NCBI GenBank assembly: GCA_003586115.2
Contig: QVOM02000112.1
Location: 47,546,743 to 47,610,742, forward strand
Reading direction: 5' to 3'
Source of the DNA: Salvator merianae
Lineage: Eukaryota; Chordata; Lepidosauria; Squamata; Teiidae
Length of the DNA stretch: 64,000 nt
Part shown: positions 54,780-64,000 of the stretch, one piece after another
Position numbering within the stretch: the first letter of the stretch is position 1
How the letters are laid out: every line of letters starts with the position of its first letter
The notes under the pieces: generated by a model
What the model saw: only the letters and a program-made list of their open reading frames with translations
What the model was told of the DNA's origin: nothing
Databases searched by the model: none
Program-made: the position numbers and the translations under genes

Positions 54780-55100
54780 TTCAGCCTCCACAAACACAGG
54801 CACATCGAAAAACCAATATACTTTTCAAGAACATATTAAAGAACATATTAAAGAAATGTTATCCCTGCATGAAAAAGCCACTCTGCAGAAAACACAGATT
54901 CCATGGTAAATACTCTGCACTGAAAATGAGATCTCATATTTTAGTGTGATTTCCCCAAAGGCTGAAACCAACTTAATGCGCATTGATGTGTGCTTGGGCT
55001 TTTTAAAGATGGTTTCCAAGTGGGTTTGTTGTTCGTATACCAGTCTGCACCTCGCACTTTCATGAACATTCAGGACGAAACTAGAGGGTGGAGCAGAGCT
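54780..55100 (+). mobile_element. Families H (copy 2) and G (copy 2), adjacent
   Basis: 54870-54960 matches 47.06-47.16 kb (CACTCTGCAGAAAACACAG, ATGAGATCTCATATTTTAGT, GTGATTTCCCCA). 55035-55085 matches 17.14-17.18 kb (CCAGTCTGCACCTCG, CACTTTCATGAACATT). A short duplication GAACATATTAAA occurs twice at 54829-54852. Class unknown. Confidence 0.4.
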
Positions 55101-55107
55101 GGGATGA

Positions 55108-55586
55108 GAACATAAGGGCCACATGCTGCTGTGCCTAAGGCACTTTTCAGCCGTTGCAGAGTAAGACAGGGAAGTCAGGCCAGTTTTGGCCTATAACAGC
55201 CTGGTTACACCTACCATGCTGCTGCTGCTGCCACTGAGCAATATAGCAGTGGCATGGGGCAGCACAGTGGGGGAGGCCCCCTCACCACTGCACTGAAGCT
55301 TATCTTTTACCAGGCAAGGGGATCCACAGATGCTCAGCATGGCAGCAGAGCCATAGATGGGGTCCTCCCTGCCCTGGGGTCATACGTCTTTCCCTGCAGC
55401 CATCTTTTCCATGTCCGTTTCTTGCAGTTCTTCCAGTACTCAGTGCTGGAATAATCTGCATATTGGATAGTCCCAATCTGGGGAAGAATAAAGTCTGCAG
55501 AAAAAAATGGAAGCAGACTTTCACATCTGACCCCTCCGGAAACAGGACAGCCTACTGTCAAATAAAAAGTAAGGTGTGACTGCAGC
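55108..55586 (+). mobile_element. Family E DNA element, copy 3
   Basis: CCAGTTTTGGCCTATAACAG, CCTGGTTACACCTACCATGC, then CTGCTGCTGCTGCCACTGA parallel copy 1. The right end AAGGTGTGACTGCAGC is the inverted terminus. The interior lacks the long G-run block, so it represents a different internal version. Left boundary approximate. Confidence 0.5.
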
Positions 55587-55636
55587 TTTAGTGTACCTTT
55601 GCCAGAGTATATAAAAATTCCCATTTTGGGACTATG

Positions 55637-55690
55637 CTACAACTCCAGTGGCCTCTGCAGCTAAGGATCTTGGGAGTTGTAGTCCAAACA
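55637..55690. mobile_element. Short foldback repeat (ACTCC / GGGAGTTGTAGTCC type)
   Basis: CTACAACTCCAGTGGCC is mirrored by CTTGGGAGTTGTAGTCC. A widespread amniote foldback motif; here about 50 bp. Confidence 0.5.
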
Positions 55691-56256
55691 AACTTTTCCA
55701 AATTTTAGTCTTAGTGTAATTGAAGGTTTCATGTTGCTATTCTATCTTGCTTAAGGGAAACAGTGTTCTTGCCTGTCTTCCAGACTGGTATGTTATAAGC
55801 TGTCCATAACAGTCCATTTACCGGTTTGCTAAGCTATATCATTAGCTGTTAATGATGCAAGTATTATTCCTTAATGTTTTGGTGCTGCCTGGCTTTATTG
55901 CTTTGGGCGTATTCATTTTAAAGCTGCTTTCTATTGTTAGAAAATTATTTTTTAAAAACAACTTTGTTTATTGCATCACTTTATGTGCTGTCCTTTTTCA
56001 GTGCATAAACTTTGTTTATATTAATTATTATGCAGAGTTTGTGTTAGCTGGCACATTTACTCTGAACAGAACAGTGCCTCCTCCTCTTCAAGGCTGAAAT
56101 TTACTGGAACAAGAACTGCACATTGAAAGATGCACCTTTCCATTAAATAGCTATGTGGCATCCAGCAAACATTAAAACCCAGTTCAAGTATTTTTAAAAT
56201 CTGCGCATAGTTAAAATAGAGCCCCAAATCAGCAGTAATTTCTAACATCTATACTG

Positions 56257-56440
56257 ATGGAAATGCAATTCAGATCTCAAGGAGATGGCCTTCTTGTAGT
56301 TCCTCCTCTCTCAGAAGTGAAAGGGGCAGGGACTCGCAAGAGGGTCTTTTCTGTGGTGGCCCCCAGACTCTGGAACAACCTTCCTCTGGAGGTTCACCAG
56401 GCACCTACATTATACGTTTTTTGGTACCTGGTTAAAATAT
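56257..56440 (+). mobile_element. CR1/L3-type LINE ORF2 C-terminus, left part
   Basis: The translation RKRVFSVVAPRLWNNLPLEV, then HQAPTLYVFWYLVK, matches the conserved C-terminal region (FSVVAPRLWNSLP..). The frame is open up to the family A insertion and continues after it at 57507. This fragment is less decayed than the other LINE pieces here. Confidence 0.85.
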
Positions 56441-57506
56441 GGCCGCGGTCGGACATCGTCAATGTAATCTGTATAGAAGAGTACACGCAGTGAATTCGTC
56501 TTCTGGTCATTCCCACAGTTACAATTTAACACGGAGTCAATTCATACTTGCTCGTTCCCACACTGATATTTCCCGTGCTTGGCAGTACCCTTTCTGCCTC
56601 CACCCCTCATCAAATTCTCCTCCCTATGCAGTCAGCGATTGGCTGCAGTCCCAACATTCAAACCTTGACGTCACAGGGGAGGGAAAGTCAAGCTCCGCTC
56701 TCTGCATGTCCCCGCTGCTGCCTCAGAATATGGATTAACTTGGCAGCATTACTAGTCATTCGCCATTTGCTCCTCCCTGCAGCCTCTGTCGGGCCAGCAG
56801 AACTTAAAAACTAAGTTCACTTTAAAACTATGAACTTTAAAAAACTAAGCTTTTGAAATGCGCAGTTCTGCTATCCTGCTGTTTCACTTTAACTAAGCTT
56901 TTGAAATGCGGAGTTCTGCTATCCTGCTGATTCACTTTAGCGCAATTTAAAAGTAGCGGGAGAGGTGCATAACAAAGGGAAAAAGTGGGGAGGGAACGTG
57001 GGGGGGGGCTCTACTATTTTTAACTGTGTGCTGACCAAGGCAAAACTCCAAACAGGCGCAGTTTATTTTTTCCTTTAAAGAGCAGACGGAAGTGGAGAAA
57101 GACTTTAATTTCTTCCTGGCAGGACCGCAGCTTAGCGAAGAAGGAGGACGATTTCTTTTCCCCTGGCAGCGAGGGAAGGAGGGATAATGGAGGCTGACGA
57201 AGAAGGAGGACGATTTCTTTTCCCCTGGCAGCGAGGGAAGGACGGCACAAAATGGGGATCCCTCCCTCTGCACGCCCCCCAAAACAGTACGGTCCCTCTC
57301 AAATAATCGCTTTCCCCGTGCCCACAGCACAAAGTAAAGCACGCTAGCGATCTGGAACGGCTTGAGAGTTCATTAAATCTGAAGACAAAGTAATCCGGAT
57401 TTCGCCAATTTAATCCATAAAAATTACGGAATGGCAAGATCATGTCGGGACAGCGGGAACTGAAGACGGCCTGTAAACTGATTAAATGCCGTGTCGGAAC
57501 GCAGCC
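56441..57506 (+). mobile_element. Family A element, copy 4, inside a LINE
   Basis: The left end is GGCCGCGGTCGGACATCG and the right end TGTCGGAACGCAGCC. TGACGTCA is kept (56666-56673) while the GC box is GGGGAGGG. Two local tandem duplications: about 47 bp at 56845-56940 (GAAATGCGCAGTTCTGCTAT unit) and about 55 bp at 57135-57243 (GAAGAAGGAGGACGATTTC unit). Flanks TAT and TTT fit a 3-bp target duplication, because removing one copy restores the LINE frame. Confidence 0.8.
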
Positions 57507-57665
57507 TTTATCTCTTCACCCAGGCTTTTGATGCTTAGCTTCCTCTGGGTGCTATCCTGCCAGGGAAGGAGGGAAGGTTCTATTTTAAATATGTTTTAAT
57601 ACTTTACTTATTTTATCTTTTTACTATTGTGATCTGCCCTGGGACAATTTCATGAAGAGCAGAAT
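57507..57665 (+). mobile_element. CR1/L3-type LINE 3' end, right part
   Basis: Joined to 56440 it reads on as KIYLFTQAFDA and a stop, then the 3' UTR TATTTTATCTTTTTACTATT, GTGATCTGCCCTGGGACAAT. It shares this tail with 19.32-19.43 kb. Confidence 0.75.
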
Positions 57666-57834
57666 ATTTGCTTTAGCACCCTACGTAGGTTACCTGTACA
57701 CTAGCAACATGTACAAGCCAGGGCAAAATAGGCAACTATCATTCTTCTTTTGCAAAGAAAAATAAAATCAGGCAAGCAGTATTTATTTTGCACTGCCATT
57801 TATTAGAAAAAGAACATTTGGTCAATTAGTTAAA

Positions 57835-57955
57835 AAAAAGGAGGCTTTGTCTTCTGCTTGAGAATGCCGAGAATCACTGGTGGGCCACTGTGTGAGACAG
57901 GATGCTGGACTAGATGGACTGTGACCCAATCCAGCAGGGCTCCTCTTATGTTCTT
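57835..57955 (+). mobile_element. CR1-type LINE 3' end (short)
   Basis: Plus strand: TCTTCTGCTTGAGAATGCC, GGTGGGCCACTGTGTGAGAC, AGGATGCTGGACTAGATGGA, CCAGCAGGGCTCCTCTTATG, TTCTT. Same family as 2.3, 31.8 and 35.2 kb but in the opposite orientation. Confidence 0.85.
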
Positions 57956-58072
57956 CAGTAAAATACCAATTGCCCCTAGATTTTGGAGAAAGAACTTAAC
58001 ACATTCATTCTTAAACATCTTATTTAAATCTTCTCTTAATGGGAAGAGATTTTCGGCCACGCAGAAGCAATA

Positions 58073-58563
58073 GGCCTGTTCACACTTGACGTTAGCAAGC
58101 ATCTAGGATGCATGCTAGCCAAGTGCATTCACACCACAAGATGGCCAAAGCCACTGGAAGCAGTATTCGGCTGCTCCCAATAGCTTCTACTGCTGAAGCA
58201 GAAAACTGTAGACTGCAACCTTACCAGGAGCTCACAGTGAGCTTATGATAAGGGACCATTTGCACTTATCTTTGGTGCAGCGTCCATCTTGGGTGCGATC
58301 TGCTCATTGTGCATGTGCAACCAGCTGATTACACATGCGTGCACCTGTGCACTGTGTGGGCCTGCCAGTCGCCATGGTGCTTCCCAGCCGCTGCCATGGT
58401 GAGGATCAGGCACAGCTACTGGCATTCACACTGCAAACACAGGTAGCCAGCTTCAGGTCCCATTTTTGGCTGCACAGTGCGGGTAGTGTCTGTGCTGCAT
58501 GGTAAAGTTTTACACTAGCATAGATTAATTAGTCTGTGCTAGCGTAGTAAGTTCAAAACCGGC
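58073..58563 (+). mobile_element. Family B MITE, copy 14
   Basis: Flanks CAATA (58068-58072) and CAATG (58564-58568) agree in 4 of 5 bases. The left end is GGCCTGTTCACACTTGACG, hairpin TTAGCAAGCAT..ATGCATGCTAG. The right palindrome is CTAGCATAGATTAATTAGTCTGTGCTAG, then AAGTTCAAAACCGGC. Internal GTCGCCATGGTG strings match other B copies. Confidence 0.78.
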
Positions 58564-60419
58564 CAATGTGTATTAGTGAATAGTATGGCAACTCAGAAAC
58601 AAAAAAGATCACCCCAAACTTGGGTCTTTGTTAAGGATATACCAAATTGCCTTTCACCAGATACAAATGGCAGGTGGAGGCCAAGGACTGCTAGGTGCTT
58701 TCCCTAACAGTCTTGGCTCTCTACAGCATCATTCCCTTTTATGCAAGGAAACAAGCAAAGAGAACTTCTCTGCTTGCTCCATGCATCCTCACTGCCATTT
58801 TAGGGCCCTTTGTGGGCAGGCTCACAGCAGTTTGGCACATCCCTAGACTTTGTTCCAGAATTTGGAAATATTCCTTCATTTGACTTCCATGGTCCTTAAC
58901 CACAGCTGGTATTAGAACTGTAGTCTAAAAAAAAAAAGCATTTACAAATCGAGGTTTCTTTTGTTTCTGTTCACACAAATACATACACTTACTAGAAGAG
59001 GCTGGTCAGAAAGTGCAGGGTGAGCTTAGCACCCTAAGCCTCAGAGACCACTTGACACAGCTGTTTCAGAAAGTATAGCTATTTGCTATTTGATTTTCCT
59101 TTACTAATGCAATGGAAAAACAAGAAAAAATATCCCAGCTCACATTATTCCTACAAAAAAAGCTAATGTCTTGGGACAGCTACTTGAACAATACCTAGCT
59201 TGGGTAACTGCTTATACATATCCCCCCCCAAGGGGACTTCTGGATTCCATTTACCGTTCAACAGCTGGAACCAACTGTTCCCTCAGAGGGACGTCATTAT
59301 TGAGCGAGAAATACCAGAACGGTAAACTTGCAAGACAAAATTTCTCAGAAGCCAAATATAGATGGCGACTTGTGCAGCTGAAATGGCAAGGAAAGGGCAA
59401 AATTCCTATTGGAGTCTCCTGCCATTTCTGTTACACAGGTGACCAATGACCTGAACCTACCCTGGTCACATTGCCATTCATACACCAGGTATATGAGAAA
59501 TGATAATCTGTTCATTGATTTATGTTAAACTTGCCATTATCAAAAAACAATTCCTGCAGATGCCCATTCTGACAATCCCTGAATGCAATCCCTTATAATT
59601 TACTGCATAGAGCTGTTTTCCTATTCACGTGACAGAGCAGGTGAGTGGAAATCTTGTAAAAGAAATAAACTGGTTTGACTGGGGGAGTTACTATCCAGAT
59701 ATTTCAAATGGGACTTTTGGGCTAAAAGGTTGGTTTTATAAATTACCAATCAAAAGACAGAATGCAATTATCCAGGGTGGAGACTCAGAGATAAGGGGGA
59801 AAAGGAAGAAGTTCCAAGGTGGGAATAATGCAAATTTAACAATCTTCATTAGAACACACAGAAAAATAAAAAGACATTTTTATTCTGAAGCTTGAGTAGC
59901 AGGCTATGTAAAGCAGGCCATGTACAGTAACACAAGCAGGCAACGAGAACAGTGGTCTCTCATTAAATCGTCAGTCATAATTAGAACTCTGATGGTAGCA
60001 AACAAGCTAGAGGTGATAATTAGATGACATGACTGAATGCACTTCTGGTATTTTAATGGGCTTCCACAAGTTACAGTGTAGTGCATCCTCTACAGGCTAT
60101 TAACTCAAGCAGACTGACCACAGTAAAAAGCTATAAGGAGGTTTTTAATAGCGGTTTGCGTTCCAGTGAGAAAAATGATATCTAGGAGATTCTAAGAGGG
60201 TTCTAAACTGTTCCCAGTCCTGGTGATGCCTTCCTCCCAACTTGGCCAATAACTAACTCCACCCATAAACCACTCTCTACCTTGGCTTTAGATTCCGGTT
60301 GATGTCCTCCTCACCAGCTACCCCTATTCTGCCCAAAAAAGCTCTATTCTAAGAGAAAAAACAAGGGAGAAACACAAGTCTTCCTCAAGTATCTTAATTG
60401 TCACTATTAAATAGATGTG
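58564..60419. other. Unassigned sequence, enhancer-like motifs at 59880-60090
   Basis: No mobile family was recognised. 59880-60090 has several homeodomain-type cores (CATTAAATCG, CATAATTAGAAC, GATAATTAGATGACATG) in non-repetitive sequence. The 88-codon ORF at 59629-59895 has no known motif. Function is speculative. Confidence 0.3.
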
Positions 60420-61150
60420 ATGTGATCCAGTATTGTAGTCAGTATCCTGGTGGCTGCATTCTACAAGACCTTGCAAAGATGAGTCTCACTGGTGAAGCAG
60501 TCCACTCTGGATGTGACCAAGGGATGAATCACAGTTTATACTTGCTTGGTTAGACAAATGGAGAAGTGTTACCACTTAATTATCTGGATGACTATTTAAG
60601 AGGGTGATGATCAGATGGAAAGTGTGTTAAACTCACCCCAGCTACTTCCTTCCATTTCCTACCCAGGACAGAAACAGCAAGGCCACATGCTTGGGGACAA
60701 AAATCATTCTTCAGAAAAGATAATATTTACACCTAAACCATTTCCCATCATGGATACTGTAAGCCATAGTTTAGAGTATGGATGGCCATCTTCATGCCTG
60801 ATCCTTATTGGTCTGCTATGGTATTACTATACCATACCAGTCCATTAGGTGCGAACCTAATTCAACCTCACCTGCACCCAATGAGGCATTGATCACTTGC
60901 TGGATCTAGCCCATCAGTTCTCTGCAACATGGTTGAATAAGCCAAGGTGGGCAAGGGTCAAGAGGGCAAGTGATAGCACAAACTCCTGCAAGTAGCTTGG
61001 CCTCATCTCTTGCGTGCAAGAATAGAAGCTGATCCCACACAACATGACCTCCATATATTTCTGCTCAAAGACAGCATCAATTTCTTTGAGGATCTGAGAG
61101 ATTTTGTCCTCAAAGTGCCTTGCAAATTTGTCACATGTGGGCACAGAACT
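60420..61150 (-). mobile_element. CR1/L3-like LINE 5' region, diverged
   Basis: GGTGGCTGCATTCTACAAGA and GTGACCAAGGGATGAATCAC belong to a widespread antisense CR1/L3 upstream repeat. Minus-strand residues CDKFARHFEDKISQILKEI resemble the C..FA.FF.DKV..IR segment between endonuclease and reverse transcriptase in L3-type ORF2. A family I terminus (60810-60857) interrupts it. Confidence 0.5.
60810..60857 (+). mobile_element. Family I DNA-element terminus, copy 2
   Basis: TATGGTATTACTATACCATA followed by CCAGTCCATTAGGTGCGAAC parallels 6599-6650. The palindrome is TATGGTAT / ATACCATA. Confidence 0.4.
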
Positions 61151-61379
61151 CCTAGTAAGTGCTGGGCTCTCAGCTTGTTAATTGCATAACACAGCAAATA
61201 TCTTGGAACATTCCCAGTTATTTGATAATAGGAACAATTATCAGACTGCTACTTTAAGCATCTTTTCCCTTAATGCATTATGGATTTCTTCTTAATAACT
61301 TCCTCAAATGTGTTTGAAGTGATCTTCACCTTCTTAACTTTTCTCCCATAATGTATTTCCAGATTGTCATAATTTGCAA

Positions 61380-62060
61380 CTAATGTTTCTTTTCCAGAAT
61401 TCTTTCTAGTTTTTCTCTTTTTATAGGTTCACCTGTTATTTCATATAAACTCTCAGTTCTTTTATACCAGTATGACTTCATTATTTGTATTAATTTATCC
61501 CTTACTTGTGATCCATTACTATTTATAAGACTTATTGGGTTCAGTTTTGAATATTCTGGCATTATTTTTTTTGCCATTTATGCTATATCTTCCATATTTA
61601 TTTAAACGATCCAATACATTTTCCTGTCATTTTCCCTCTATCTTTAAAATTAATGACCTCTAAGTAATTTTATTCATTTCATGTGCAATTCTTACTGCCA
61701 CCAAATTCAAATTCTAGTACTTTTGAAATTTGGAACGTGTCATGACACCCTTCCAAACTACAGATTCCCCATTCTCCTTCTCCATGATGTGCATTAAGGA
61801 CAGTTTTGGCTACTTTTGATTTCTTATTTCCTGATACCCATCAATTAATTTTTTTTATTCTATCTCAAAATATTGTTCGAATTATCTCAGGTAGCATTTG
61901 AAACAAGTATAATATTGATATAATCGTTTTGAATGCTCTAATCCTTGATAGAAGGCTCAATGTCTTTAGTCTCCATTGTCCAATTTGTTTATTAATCTCT
62001 TTCCAGACCTGGTTATAATTTCCTGGTGTAATATTATTTAATTTTTTCATAATATAAACC
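61380..62060 (-). mobile_element. L1-type LINE ORF2 C-terminal remnants
   Basis: The minus-strand ORF 61865-62050 contains QIGQWRLKTLSLLSRIRAFK and ILYLFQMLPEIIRTIF, matching the L1 segment W..LxLSLLGRI..IK....LYLFQ.LP just after the reverse-transcriptase palm. 61380-61577 (LNPISLINSNGSQV..) continues with NPLSxxL-like text. Stops and frameshifts lie between. It is a fossil. Confidence 0.7.
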
Positions 62061-62376
62061 CCTTATGTATCTCCTGCACTATAACTGTTTCCACTTCTTT
62101 AAATCTTTCAATAGCCTACACCTTTTAAGTGTGGAACAAAGTTCATTTACATTAATTGCATTACTGTTAGATCATCTATTATTTATCCTAATCTCACTTT
62201 TAAATTTATTCTTGTCTTCCATAAATTCTCCATACTATGATCTGCTCCCTTCCTCTGCCTTTCCAAACCTGAGCTCTTTGCCCTTATTAGGAGGAAAAAT
62301 GAACAGTATCTTGTTCATCACCCTTTGAAAATGTTCATCACCCTAACCTTTCATCCTGGATTGTTCTATTACTATG

Positions 62377-62554
62377 GACCTGTCTGCACTTGGCCTTATT
62401 CTAGATTATATCCTGGAATAGGGACCTGCTATCTGCATGCTAATGTAAACTATGGCAGGCCCCACCCAGGCCCTGCTGTAATCTGCACTAGCATGTGGAT
62501 AGCAGGTCTCTATTCTTGGATATAGTCCAGAATAAAGACAAGTGCAGAAAGGGC
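62377..62554. mobile_element. 178-bp foldback MITE (family J), intact ends
   Basis: Flanked by a perfect 5-bp duplication CTATG (62372-62376 and 62555-62559). The left arm is GACCTGTCTGCACTTGGCCT and the right arm in reverse complement GCCCTTTCTGCACTTGTCTT. Pairing continues through TATTCTAGATTATATCC and GACCTGCTATCTGCATGCTA for about 80 bp. No ORF. The termini resemble family D. Confidence 0.9.
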
Positions 62555-62559
62555 CTATG

Positions 62560-63370
62560 TTATTCACTTCTTTCCCTTCCTTTCCTCCTAATCTGTATAA
62601 ATCCTTACTTATATATTCCCCTCTCTTAATTTTCTTCTCATATTACTCAAATTAATTTATTAAAATTTGCCTTTATGTAATATTTTCACTTACAAGATAT
62701 TATCTTAATCTATCAAAATATGAGTTTTACCAATGTTATCAGTATATCCAAAAATCATTTAAAACATATACATATTCAGTCTTACTAATTGGATATTACT
62801 ATAACAATATTTATAATCTTCCAGACATTCTAAATTCAGCCATTACATACTCTTGACCTAATACATTTAACTAATCTACTTTTAATCTATTATAACCTTT
62901 ATGCATATTTCCTATCAATAATTCTCTGCTCATAATGTTCTTAATAGTATAAATCCCACTCAAAATCTTTTCTCATGTTGTTCTCTTAATTTATTAAACT
63001 TTTGATTGCATATACTTATATGAACATACATTCTATTATCTCGTATATTCAATATAACTCATTTCAAAATTAATATAAATATTCTTATTTCTTCCTTTAA
63101 AGCTTATCTTGATCCTTACCACTAAGTACTTACTATCATTTTTACCTATCCTTACCCAAATGCAACTTATTATATTACTGTTACTTTTTCATATTTCCTT
63201 TTTTACGCAGGCGCGCGTACCCCACCCCACCCCTAGACTATGCTTAGGTTCTAATTCACTGCCTGTCAATTGTTCTAGCTCTTAAAATGATTATATATTT
63301 TTCTAAGTCATTGCATTATATGACGGCTAGAGGGCAGTATTGCTTTCTAGAATTTCTCCAGGTCCAATCT
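62560..63370 (-). other. AT-rich stretch, possible L1-related spacer
   Basis: Very AT-rich, with no ORF over 60 codons and no clear periodicity. It lies between L1 ORF1-like and ORF2-like remnants on the same strand, so it may be decayed L1 sequence or an insertion. A short CpG-rich string GCAGGCGCGCGTACCCC is at about 63208. Confidence 0.35.
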
Positions 63371-63720
63371 GCTCCGGAAACCTTGCACTCTTAAATTTCA
63401 ACATTTTTAACAATTAGTAATGTCTGTGACTTTCTCATTAAGTTCCTCCATAACTTTATGCAAGACAGTTATAGCTTTTTCACTTTCCACCCCTGTGACA
63501 TATGCTTCTGAAGTAATTTTCTGTCTTGCCCATTTATCATATTTTTTACAATTCTAAATGGCTCAAGCAGGAGGTCGGTTTTTTGTTCTAATGATGGTGG
63601 TGATTCTTCCCCACCCCTTGCTTGGAGACCTCAGTTCCTTCCCATTGCCATTTCTGTCAGTTCTGGATTGCTTCTCTTAAGAGTCTGCAAAACTCTTCTT
63701 TTCTCCTTCTGGGATTCCCC
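63371..63720 (-). mobile_element. L1-type ORF1-like remnant
   Basis: Minus-strand frames give VTGVESEKAITVLHKVMEEL followed by NEKVTDI (coiled-coil-like heptads), then FPEQIGPGEILES, reminiscent of the RFRGLPEE motif region of L1 ORF1. Frames shift and stops intervene. Placement upstream of ORF2 pieces on the same strand supports L1, but the match is short. Confidence 0.4.
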
Positions 63721-64000
63721 CCTTCCTAGTAATCACTGGGTTTTACCTTTATCCTGTGTAGGGGATTTTCAATTTTTTAATTAAATCTTTAATTTAAAAT
63801 TGCCAATCCAGTAAGAGAAGGATTTAGCAAAGTTTAGTCTCTGCTGGAGTGCATGTGCAGTCTGGGCTGTGTGATTATGTCATTGAATAGTGTGGTGCAG
63901 CAATGGTTGGTCCCACTCCCAGACCTACAAAAAAAGCCTGGTGGGGAGAGTGGGCAACCAGGAGGAAGGTGAACCGAGGTAAGGGCACATTTTGCTGTAG
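63721..64000. other. Unassigned window edge
   Basis: It may continue the L1 5' region on the minus strand. No feature can be supported. Confidence 0.3.

Noticed and set aside
1..64000. CRISPR array, operons, bacterial promoters or prophage
   Set aside because: The sequence is vertebrate-type intergenic DNA; no regularly spaced repeats with unique spacers, no compact ORF clusters.

Overview
This window looks like non-coding, repeat-dense DNA from a non-mammalian amniote, most likely a squamate reptile. The grounds are CR1 and CR1/L3-type LINE ends, tRNA-headed SINEs with a Sauria-like body, one 5S-rRNA-headed SINE, a decayed L1, and very many short terminal-inverted-repeat (TIR) DNA elements. 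I found no convincing host protein-coding exon, tRNA gene or rRNA gene. Open reading frames rarely exceed 150 codons and are interrupted, as expected by chance in 64 kb. The only open frames with recognisable protein similarity are broken reverse-transcriptase pieces of LINEs.

Layout. 1-9 kb: end of a family-D element, a MIR-like SINE, family E copy 1 (G-rich), a CR1 end, family B copies 1-3, family F copy 1. 9.4-11.8 kb: a long dead CR1/L3-type LINE split by family B copy 4. 12-23 kb: mostly unassigned DNA with CR1 and LINE tails, a 174-bp foldback, family C copy 1, a GATA-type microsatellite and a second reverse-transcriptase fragment. 25.5-27 kb: an E-B-D cluster. 29-35.9 kb: a GTTCAA-rich stretch, family F, A and B copies, CR1 ends, a CTGCTC hexamer array, a CpG-rich B-like element and a near-perfect 22-bp-arm hairpin. 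36-41 kb: two D copies, a B copy and a chimeric family A pair. 42-50 kb: B fragments, a 5S-headed SINE, a duplicated CT-rich block and unassigned DNA. 50-58.6 kb: B, A, C, E and A copies, one A copy nested in a LINE 3' end, then CR1 and B. 59-64 kb: unassigned DNA with homeodomain-like motifs, CR1/L3 5' pieces, and a minus-strand L1 carrying a 178-bp MITE.

The most notable structure is family B: about 14 relatives sharing GGCCTGTTYRCACTT-type TIRs, exact or near 5-bp target duplications of the form CNNNG, and conserved subterminal palindromes (one end centred on ATAATTAT, the other on CTAGTGAG/GCTAGCAA). The second is family A (about 1.05 kb), whose better copies carry a CCAAT / TGACGTCA / GGGGCGGG cluster within about 60 bp, resembling a portable promoter. 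The letters A-J are my own labels for families defined by repetition inside this window; they are not database names. Element boundaries are by-eye estimates unless a target duplication fixes them.
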